This document shows positions 1 to 4,768 of a stretch of 8,739 nt of DNA, one piece after another; position 1 is the stretch's first letter; the number at the start of each line of letters is the position of its first letter. Source of the DNA: Parachlamydiaceae bacterium (GTDB taxonomy: Bacteria > Chlamydiota > Chlamydiia > Chlamydiales > Parachlamydiaceae); assembly GCA_030679615.1 (NCBI GenBank), contig JAUXSJ010000230.1, forward strand, positions 1 to 8,739. Reading direction: 5' to 3'. A program made the translations under genes and the position numbers. The notes beneath the pieces were generated by a model. It saw only the letters and a program-made list of their open reading frames with translations. It was not told the origin of the DNA and did no database searches.

Positions 1-8
1 TAAATAAT

Positions 9-1703
9 ATGCAATCAACTTCAATAATCTACCATAATATTTCTAAAATATCTTATTACACAACTAAACCTGTAGAAGTGATTGTTGATGGAATTTTTGC
101 TCTTTTCTCAAAAGCTATAATTAATTTAGATGAACTCAGTAGACAAAAGAACCCAAAATGGACAGCAGCTCACACATTCTCAACAGCTATCCTTATATCT
201 CTCATTTTGGGTTATACAATTCTTTTGTTTACGTCCTCCCTCTTTAGACAAGCCTTAAAAATTTATAGTTATGCATTTTTCCTTTTGAAATTACGCAATT
301 GGACCTTTCAATTTGCTTCTTATAAAGGATATGAAACTCTTGTAAAAGTTATTTTGTTGCTTGGTGCAGATCCTAACAAGAAAAATTTTGAAAACTTCGC
401 TTCAATTCATTATGCCTCAAGGAGTGGTAATTCGAATATTCTAAAAATCTTATTAGAGAGCGGTGCGGATCCAAATTTACCTGGCGGACGTGACTTTAAA
501 CACGGTTACGATCTAGAGATTTTACCCTTAGATAGAGCCATTTTAAGTGGGGATGTAGAAACCGTTAATACTCTTATTCCTCTTTCATCCACACCTTTAA
601 AGGATACCTATTTATTAGATGCAGCCCGCTTAAATGTTGATTTATTTAAAATGCTTGTGAATAAACAAGGATTAAATCCAAAAACAAAAATCTTGGATAA
701 AACGCTTGTTTATTCAGTTTGCAAAGATCGTCTAACAACTAATAGCATCGAAGTCCTTCGCTTTCTTCTTGAAGAATGCCAGCTCGACGTCAATGAATCA
801 TCTAATGAATCCGGTATAACTCCTCTGCATCTACTAGCCTGTAGTTATCGTAATCAACAAAAAAATGAATATTTTGAGCCTGTTGTCCAGCTTCTATTAA
901 AACATCAAGCAAACATCAACGCTAAAACCATAGACGGAAACACTTGCTTACATTTTGCGGCTAGAGAAGTAAACATTCGTTTCTTAAACATTCTCCGCTC
1001 ATCACCTCAGTGGAATCAGCTTGATAAAGCTCCTGTTAACAACTTAGGAGAAACGCCTCTTCAATACTCCTTTGTATCTCGCTACCATATCCCTAATAAT
1101 TTTAATCAAGTTGTCACCTTTTATGTTAAAGAACTAAATGCCGATCTCAATGTATTAGATTTGAATGGATGTTCCCTTCTTCACAAAATAGCCTCTAATG
1201 ATTTAGAAGATCAGATTGAGGTAAAAGAGTTACAAATTCTTTTTGATCATGGAATTAAAGTCTATGAAGACCAAATGGGTCGAACGCCTATGCACGCAGC
1301 GTTTATCAAACTTGCCAGTTCCTCATGTGGAACAGCGATGGCTACTTTTTTATTCGAAAAGGGATTGGATCTAAATGCTCAGGATAAAGAAGGCAGAACA
1401 CCCCTCCATTTAGCTATTTGTGAATTCAAAAAAGTAAATCTATATGACTATAAAACTATTATTGATTCTATACACACACTAGCTTCTATGCCATCTATCG
1501 ATTTAAATGTGCAAGATTCTCAAGGGCGCACTGTGTATCATCTATCAGCTATAGCAAGCCATGAAATTCCCGGTCTATATAACCTATTAAATCAAATCAA
1601 ACCTGATTCTTTAATAACTGACAATTTGGGATTCTCTGCTTTGGATTACAAAAATATGAACGCTCAAGAAAGAGTAAAATATTTTAACGCAGATACTATT
1701 TAA
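9..1703 (+). CDS. Ankyrin-repeat protein with N-terminal hydrophobic segment
   Basis: A 564-residue protein with two parts. Residues 1-100 carry a strongly hydrophobic stretch at about 57-78 (STAILISLILGYTILLF) and a weaker one at about 82-94, which suggests membrane anchoring. Residues from about 100 to 550 form degenerate ankyrin repeats with the G-x-TPLH...LL..GAD.N pattern. Clear units lie near 127-157 (LLESGADPN), 269-304 (GITPLHLLA), 309-336, 347-380, 386-418, 424-458 (GRTPMHAAF) and 462-502 (GRTPLHLAI). Residues 160-265 and the inserts inside several repeats are divergent. Ankyrin arrays bind proteins, and in intracellular bacteria they often act on host targets, but no target or catalytic domain can be read here. 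The ATG at 9 sits at the window edge with no visible ribosome binding site. The frame stays open to the left edge, so the true start could lie upstream. The ankyrin fold is certain; the membrane anchor is likely; an effector role is inference. Confidence 0.9.
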   Translation: MQSTSIIYHNISKISYYTTKPVEVIVDGIFALFSKAIINLDELSRQKNPKWTAAHTFSTAILISLILGYTILLFTSSLFRQALKIYSYAFFLLKLRNWTFQFASYKGYETLVKVILLLGADPNKKNFENFASIHYASRSGNSNILKILLESGADPNLPGGRDFKHGYDLEILPLDRAILSGDVETVNTLIPLSSTPLKDTYLLDAARLNVDLFKMLVNKQGLNPKTKILDKTLVYSVCKDRLTTNSIEVLRFLLEECQLDVNESSNESGITPLHLLACSYRNQQKNEYFEPVVQLLLKHQANINAKTIDGNTCLHFAAREVNIRFLNILRSSPQWNQLDKAPVNNLGETPLQYSFVSRYHIPNNFNQVVTFYVKELNADLNVLDLNGCSLLHKIASNDLEDQIEVKELQILFDHGIKVYEDQMGRTPMHAAFIKLASSSCGTAMATFLFEKGLDLNAQDKEGRTPLHLAICEFKKVNLYDYKTIIDSIHTLASMPSIDLNVQDSQGRTVYHLSAIASHEIPGLYNLLNQIKPDSLITDNLGFSALDYKNMNAQERVKYFNADTI

Positions 1704-1712
1704 AAGAACACA

Positions 1713-1723
1713 CATGACAATGA
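1713..1723 (+). repeat. Direct repeat CATGACAATGA, left copy
   Basis: This 11-bp word recurs exactly and in the same orientation at 2270-2280, bracketing the palindrome-rich block. An inverted 8-bp part (ATTGTCAT) lies at 1827-1834. It could be a target-site duplication around an inserted element of about 550 bp. No matching terminal inverted repeats lie directly inside the two copies, so this reading is weak. Confidence 0.45.
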
Positions 1724-1742
1724 GTCCATTTTAAATTAATTG

Positions 1743-1801
1743 CTTAAAATTTTAATTAATCCAATTATTTTTTAGTAATTGAATTAATAATTTTAATTAA
1801 G
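1743..1801. repeat. AT-rich imperfect hairpin downstream of ankyrin gene
   Basis: The left arm (1743-1767) and right arm (1776-1801) are imperfect reverse complements made almost only of A and T, both rich in TTAATTAA-like words, around an 8-nt loop (TTTTTTAG). It begins 39 nt after the ankyrin stop codon. It lacks a GC-rich stem with a following T run, so it is not a classical intrinsic terminator. It could still stabilise the 3' end of the transcript, or be part of the repeat block. Confidence 0.45.
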
Positions 1802-1848
1802 AGCTTTTATGTCTTTTTTAGGTTGTATTGTCATTTGGAACTAAAAAA

Positions 1849-1863
1849 CTAGAATGTTTCTAG
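1849..1863. repeat. Short perfect hairpin CTAGAA-TGT-TTCTAG
   Basis: A perfect 6-bp stem with a 3-nt loop, ending two bases before the left arm of the long inverted repeat. No counterpart is visible outside the right arm, so it is probably not part of the mirrored unit. Confidence 0.4.
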
Positions 1864-1865
1864 CC

Positions 1866-2001
1866 CTGTGATTTACTCTGTCGCAGTTACACTGCTTAAA
1901 TGCTTGGTCTTTTAACCTCAAGCTGCATTCGAGTCTATCGACTCTTCATTTGCATGAGGCTAGATGCTTCCATCGCTATCGCGATTCGTTTCACTAAACA
2001 T
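1866..2001 (+). repeat. Long inverted repeat, left arm
   Basis: An arm of about 136 nt that matches the reverse complement of 2081-2220 along its whole length. The core 1912-1986 pairs with 2095-2169 with only 2 mismatches in 75 positions (at 1926 and 1963). The outer part differs by small indels around 1871 and 1901-1914, and the inner end 1988-2001 is more diverged. Nested inside are short self-complementary units: 1883-1895 (GCAGT-TAC-ACTGC), 1931-1944 (GAGTC-TATC-GACTC), 1952-1967 (GCAT...ATGC) and 1972-1985 (ATCGC-TATC-GCGAT). Two of these share the same TATC loop. No intact reading frame spans it. A non-autonomous mobile or palindromic repeat element is the most likely class; the family is unknown to me. 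Confidence 0.9.
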
Positions 2002-2078
2002 AAGTTGATTATAAAAATTATAATTCATCACTAAATAAATATTTTATTAGCATTCTTCATCAAGTTGATATAATTCAT
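2002..2078 (+). repeat. Direct repeats within the spacer of the long inverted repeat
   Basis: The spacer begins at 2002-2028 with AAGTTGATTATA...ATAATTCAT and ends at 2062-2078 with AAGTTGATATAATTCAT. These look like the same unit with a 10-nt internal indel. Between them, 2031-2050 is a near-palindrome of A and T with a CTAA...TTAG frame. This arrangement suggests internal duplication in the loop, or two element ends meeting here. Confidence 0.5.
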
Positions 2079-2080
2079 TT

Positions 2081-2220
2081 ATGCTAAACGAAATGAATCG
2101 CGATAGCGATGGAAGCATGTAGCCTCATGCAAATGAAGAGTCGATAGACTCGAATACAGCTTGAGGTTAATGACCCAAACGCATTTGAGCAGTGTAACTG
2201 CGACAGAGTAAATCACACAG
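2081..2220 (-). repeat. Long inverted repeat, right arm
   Basis: An arm of about 140 nt, the reverse-complement partner of 1866-2001, separated from it by a 79-nt AT-rich spacer. A transcript across both arms would fold into a hairpin of roughly 135 bp. The mirrored nested palindromes are retained, here with GATA loops. A 13-codon frame starts at 2081 and then meets a stop, and other frames through the arm also contain stops. The arm appears non-coding. Confidence 0.9.
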
Positions 2221-2269
2221 ACTTTGATAATTACGAATGCGATACGGATCCATGTCACTGTTGGTTACT

Positions 2270-2280
2270 CATGACAATGA
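2270..2280 (+). repeat. Direct repeat CATGACAATGA, right copy
   Basis: Exact second copy of the 11-bp word at 1713-1723. It lies 49 bp outside the right arm of the long inverted repeat and about 100 bp before the start codon at 2379. See the left copy for the possible meaning. Confidence 0.45.
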
Positions 2281-2318
2281 ATGCCTCTAAATTAGCTTAG
2301 TGGATTATTAAAAAAAAT

Positions 2319-2346
2319 TTGATATTTTATTTTTTTGTATTAAAGT
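2319..2346 (+). promoter_or_regulatory. Possible housekeeping-type promoter
   Basis: TTGATA at 2319-2324 (5 of 6 matches to the -35 consensus), a 16-nt spacer and TAAAGT at 2341-2346 (4 of 6 for the -10) lie 33 bp upstream of the ATG at 2379. The surroundings are so AT-rich that chance matches are likely. Confidence 0.3.
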
Positions 2347-2378
2347 AAAATATACTTACATTTTAAAAGGAAAAGATC

Positions 2379-2738
2379 ATGGAAAATCGTTTAAATCCAA
2401 ATGGAATGTTTGTAGACGTAATTCATACAAATCCAAATCATTCAAACAATACATATATAACTGGAAATAAAGATTATGTTTATTCTAATAGCTCCAAAGA
2501 CATTACCTTAAAGCAAAGCATTGATGCAGGTACAGGAACAATCACTCTAGTTGCCCATTCCATTTTTATTGGACATGATATTACGCTTAAAGCCAGTAAG
2601 ATTATTCTGAATTCTAAGTATGAACTTGATTGCAAAGGAACTCTTCAATGCAATGACCTTCAAGATTACTCTAAAAAATGTTTTATTCATAAATGGGAGT
2701 TTACTCAACTTAAAGGTTTTCATAAAAATGCAAAATAG
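2379..2738 (+). CDS. Small beta-strand-rich hypothetical protein, intact paralogue
   Basis: A 119-residue protein that I do not recognise as a named family. The ATG at 2379 follows AAAAGGAA at 2365-2372 at suitable spacing, so the start is well supported. There is no signal peptide or membrane segment. The central part (about 42-90) alternates hydrophobic and polar residues in short units such as DITLKQ, GTITLVAHSI, DITLKA and KIILNS. This resembles beta-helix or filamentous-haemagglutinin-like repeats. The downstream sequence 2728-3142 encodes a diverged copy sharing NKD[YF], the KxSID segment, GTI.LVAHSI and KIIL. The C-terminus (SKKCFIHKWEF...) diverges from the copy and stops earlier, so this gene may itself be shortened. 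Function unknown. Confidence 0.65.
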   Translation: MENRLNPNGMFVDVIHTNPNHSNNTYITGNKDYVYSNSSKDITLKQSIDAGTGTITLVAHSIFIGHDITLKASKIILNSKYELDCKGTLQCNDLQDYSKKCFIHKWEFTQLKGFHKNAK

Positions 2739-3142
2739 CGTAGTAACCTTAAATGAACCTTCTAATCTTTATAACATTAATTATTTAGATCATTCAAAAC
2801 ACTTACATATCCAAAAAAATAAAGATTTTACTTTTTCTGATAATTCGAAAGCATTAATCATCAAAAAAAGCATTGACAGATACAGGAACTATCCATTTGG
2901 TTGCTCATTCTATTCTCATTGAACAGGGAATTTATCTACGAGCTAAAAAAATCATCCTTGAAGCAGACGAAGTCACTTCCCTAGGCTCTCTTTATCACAA
3001 TAACCTAGAAATTCGCTCTAAAAAAAGTCATATTTATTTAGAATATCCTTGGAAAAATTATACGTATAAGCTACTTAATGTAAAATACATGGAATTTTTA
3101 GAAAAAATAGGAATAGAAAGATTTTTTGTAAGTAAACATTAA
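2728..3142 (+). pseudogene. Frameshifted paralogue of the upstream small protein
   Basis: The second tandem copy. The ATG at 2728 overlaps the end of the upstream gene by 11 nt (stop at 2736-2738), so its translation could be coupled. The first frame encodes MQNSVVTLNEPSN... through NKDFTFSDNSK and KKSID, then goes out of frame and stops at 2922. The matching continuation DTGTIHLVAHSILIEQG...AKKIIL lies in the +1 frame and runs to the stop at 3142. Compared with the upstream copy, two nucleotides are missing just after the SID codons (about 2877-2879). A run of seven A at 2863-2869 lies directly upstream. Losing one A from the mRNA would also join the frames, to about 137 residues. Simple decay is the default reading; a sequencing error or transcriptional slippage is possible. 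The C-terminal 40 residues are longer than in the upstream copy. Confidence 0.7.
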
Positions 3143-3187
3143 AAGAAAGAATGAACGAAGAATTATAAGATAATCATCTTGAAAAGA

Positions 3188-3261
3188 TGAGTCTTGATGG
3201 ACTCGAACCATCGACCCCCTCATTAAAAGTGAGGTGCTCTAACCAACTGAGCTAAAGACTC
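3188..3261 (-). tRNA. tRNA-Lys (TTT anticodon)
   Basis: The - strand folds into a full 74-nt cloverleaf. The acceptor stem is GAGTCTT/AAGACTC with discriminator A, the D arm is GCTC/GAGC, and the anticodon stem is CCTCA/TGAGG with loop CTTTTAA (anticodon TTT). The T arm is GATGG/CCATC with loop TTCGAGT. CCA is not encoded. It lies 7 nt downstream of tRNA-Glu and is probably processed from the same transcript. It is the last - strand gene before the convergent + strand genes. Confidence 0.96.
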
Positions 3262-3268
3262 TAATTAT

Positions 3269-3343
3269 TGACCCCAAGGGGATTCGAACCCCTGTCGCAG
3301 GAATGAAAATCCTGTGTCCTAGACCTGACTAGACGATGGGGCC
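3269..3343 (-). tRNA. tRNA-Glu (TTC anticodon)
   Basis: The - strand gives a 75-nt cloverleaf. The acceptor stem is GGCCCCA/TGGGGTC with one G-T pair and discriminator A, and the anticodon stem is CAGGA/TCCTG with loop TTTTCAT (anticodon TTC). The T arm is CAGGG-loop-CCCTT-like around GGTTCGAATCC. The D-arm sequence CGTCTAG...CTAGGAC is typical of bacterial tRNA-Glu. CCA is not encoded. It is followed at 7 nt by tRNA-Lys and preceded by a 100-nt gap after frr. In Chlamydiae and most bacteria, charged tRNA-Glu also feeds tetrapyrrole synthesis. Confidence 0.96.
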
Positions 3344-3369
3344 AGGTCTTCTTCTATTCATTTCAAGAC
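3344..3369 (-). other. Possible leader hairpin before tRNA-Glu
   Basis: On the - strand, GGTCTT (3369-3364) and AAGACC (3350-3345) can pair around a 13-nt loop directly before the first base of tRNA-Glu. It may aid 5' processing or be chance. The rest of the gap up to frr (3370-3443) shows no convincing terminator or promoter for the tRNA pair. Confidence 0.25.
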
Positions 3370-3443
3370 CCTTTTACGGATCTTTTGTTGAATATTTAAC
3401 GAAGAGGCTTAATCGTAGCTAATCGCTCTTTTTTTCGCAACAT

Positions 3444-3995
3444 TTAAATTGTTGAAATTTCTTTTTCTTTCTTGTCTGCGATCTCATCTGCTTTCTTACA
3501 GTACTCATCAGTAAGATCTTGTGTCAATTTTTCTTGTTTTTTTAACACATCTTCTGCCACTTCACCATTAGCTTTTAATTTACGAATAAGATCATTTGCT
3601 TCTCTTCGAATATTCCTAATGACAATTTTCACTTTTTCTTTTTCTTCATGACATAATTTAATCATTTTTTTTCTAAAATCATCTGTCATCATCGGAAACG
3701 TCACACGTACTGCTTTACCATCCACCATAGGTGTGATTCCTAAATTGGCTTTTAAAATCGCTGTGTTAATTGTCCCTGCATGATGCGGATCGTATGGAGT
3801 GACTAGCAACTGCCGAGGCTCAGGCTTAGATATCGATCCAATCTCCTTTAAACGCATTGGCGATCCATAAACCTCAACTGTCAAATTTTCAATCATTCCC
3901 GGATTAGCGCTTCCTGTACGAATGTTTTGCAATTCCACTTTAAAATGCTCAATCGCTGCTGTCATTTTTGCTTTGATTTGATCTTGCATGTTCAT
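3444..3995 (-). CDS. frr: Ribosome recycling factor (RRF)
   Basis: A cytoplasmic factor that, with EF-G, splits the post-termination ribosome. From the ATG at 3995 it is 183 residues, close to the usual 185. Family landmarks are LQNIRTGSANPG, VEVYGSPMRL, the PRQLLVTPYD segment, VRVTFP, the IRNIRREAND segment and a C-terminal helix ending KEKEISTI. Domain I helices flank the small beta domain in the usual order. The frame extends to a TTG at 4010, but that TTG lies inside the Shine-Dalgarno GGAGGAG (4008-4002), which is 6 nt before the ATG at 3995, so the ATG is the better start. Another in-frame ATG lies at 3989. The gene starts 17 nt after the pyrH stop, consistent with an operon. Several blocks resemble chlamydial RRF as I remember it. 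Confidence 0.97.
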   Translation of the reverse strand: MNMQDQIKAKMTAAIEHFKVELQNIRTGSANPGMIENLTVEVYGSPMRLKEIGSISKPEPRQLLVTPYDPHHAGTINTAILKANLGITPMVDGKAVRVTFPMMTDDFRKKMIKLCHEEKEKVKIVIRNIRREANDLIRKLKANGEVAEDVLKKQEKLTQDLTDEYCKKADEIADKKEKEISTI

Positions 3996-4001
3996 TATTT
4001 T

Positions 4002-4008
4002 CTCCTCC
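4002..4008 (-). promoter_or_regulatory. Shine-Dalgarno of frr (GGAGGAG)
   Basis: A strong ribosome binding site in the 17-nt gap between the pyrH stop (4013) and the frr ATG (3995), with 6-nt spacing. It excludes the upstream TTG at 4010 as the start. Confidence 0.85.
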
Positions 4009-4012
4009 AAAC

Positions 4013-4732
4013 CTATTCTACAATTGTTCCGTGTTTTAAATCAGATAGCAATGTTTCTAATGATTCTTCATACAATCGATTCATATTAAAAACAAAAATT
4101 GGAATTTTATTATTCCGACATAGATCGATAGCTGAAGCATCCATCACTTGTAATTTTTCTGCAAGTACTTGTGTGTATGAAATTCTGTCATATTTTTTCG
4201 CATCATGATGAATCAAGGGATCCTTATCGTAAATCCCATCCACTTTTGTCGCTTTTATTAATAAATCTGCTTCAATTTCACTTGCTCGTAATGCCGCCGC
4301 TGTATCCGTTGTAAAAAAGGGATTCCCTGTCCCCCCAACAAAAATCACTACGTTGCCTTTCTTTAAATATTCATTCGCTCGATTCCATTGATATGTTTCA
4401 ACTACTTTTGGACACTCTAACGCACTCATCACACAAACGGGGATTCCCAATGATTTTAAAGACTCTTGTATTGTCAATCCATTTAAAATTGTCGCTAACA
4501 TTCCCATTTGATCGGCAGGTGTACGAGGAATACCCATTTGCTTTAATTGCTCCCCTCTAAAAATGTTACCGCCTCCAATAACAACAGCTAATTCTATCCC
4601 TTCTTTATGGATGCGACTTAAATATTCTGCAACTTTTTGCGACGCTTCTAAATCAATCCCAAAATTTTTATTAGATTTTAATGTTTCTCCTGACAACTTT
4701 AGCAGAACTCTTTGAAAGGGCTTTTTTTTCAT
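4013..4732 (-). CDS. pyrH: UMP kinase (uridylate kinase)
   Basis: A cytoplasmic enzyme of the amino-acid-kinase fold that phosphorylates UMP to UDP with ATP, feeding all pyrimidine nucleotides. The 239 residues match the bacterial family length. Motifs in order are KLSGE (12-16), IGGGNIFRG (52-60), ADQMGMLAT (73-81, UMP-binding region), GGTGNPFFTTDTAAALRA (133-150), KVDGIYDKDP (163-172, nucleotide binding) and MDASAI (197-202). The ATG at 4732 is preceded by a modest AAAGAG at 4746-4741. The gene lies 36 nt downstream of the Hsp70-like gene and 17 nt upstream of frr. The pyrH-frr pair is conserved in many bacteria, but tsf and rpsB, which usually precede it, are absent here. Confidence 0.97.
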   Translation of the reverse strand: MKKKPFQRVLLKLSGETLKSNKNFGIDLEASQKVAEYLSRIHKEGIELAVVIGGGNIFRGEQLKQMGIPRTPADQMGMLATILNGLTIQESLKSLGIPVCVMSALECPKVVETYQWNRANEYLKKGNVVIFVGGTGNPFFTTDTAAALRASEIEADLLIKATKVDGIYDKDPLIHHDAKKYDRISYTQVLAEKLQVMDASAIDLCRNNKIPIFVFNMNRLYEESLETLLSDLKHGTIVE

Positions 4733-4768
4733 AGTTTTTTCTCTTTATCTCTCTTAATAAAACATGAG

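Larger units (their letters stand above)
1704..2378. other. Gene-free block rich in palindromes and repeats
   Basis: About 675 bp between the ankyrin gene and the next + strand gene. I find no credible coding sequence: short frames starting at 1714 and 2081 close after 6 and 13 codons. The block holds an AT-rich hairpin (1743-1801), a short perfect hairpin (1849-1863), a long inverted repeat (1866-2220) and an 11-bp direct repeat (1713-1723 and 2270-2280). The last part, 2281-2378, is very AT-rich and should carry the promoter of the gene starting at 2379. Base composition inside the inverted-repeat arms is clearly more GC-rich than in the flanks. Confidence 0.8.

Noticed and set aside
1928..1944. 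Similarity of TTCGAGTCTATCGACTC to the tRNA-Lys 3' end, as a possible att or tRNA remnant
   Set aside because: The match needs a 2-nt gap, the T-stem partner is absent, and the word is explained by the local GAGTC-TATC-GACTC palindrome.
1704..2378. CRISPR array or transposase gene in the repeat block
   Set aside because: There are no regularly spaced direct repeats with unique spacers and no open frame long enough for a transposase.
2620..2727. Earlier start for the second small paralogue
   Set aside because: The upstream 36 codons lie inside the first paralogue in another frame and do not align with it; similarity begins after the ATG at 2728.
3155..3187. Terminator hairpin between the + strand pseudogene and tRNA-Lys (AAGAT-AATC-ATCTT)
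   Set aside because: It has a weak 5-bp AT-rich stem without a T run on either strand.
3438..3454. CAACA...TGTTG palindrome over the frr stop as a terminator
   Set aside because: The stem is only 5 bp, and on the transcribed strand it is followed by A residues, not a U run.
3996..4010. Extended frr start at a TTG codon (4010)
   Set aside because: The TTG lies within the Shine-Dalgarno GGAGGAG, and the ATG at 3995 has ideal spacing and gives the normal RRF length.
3927..4208. + strand open frame antisense to frr and pyrH
   Set aside because: It overlaps two certain genes on the opposite strand and has no ribosome binding site or recognisable protein. The same applies to + strand frames at 5328-5594, 5734-6024, 6462-6647 and 7156-7449.
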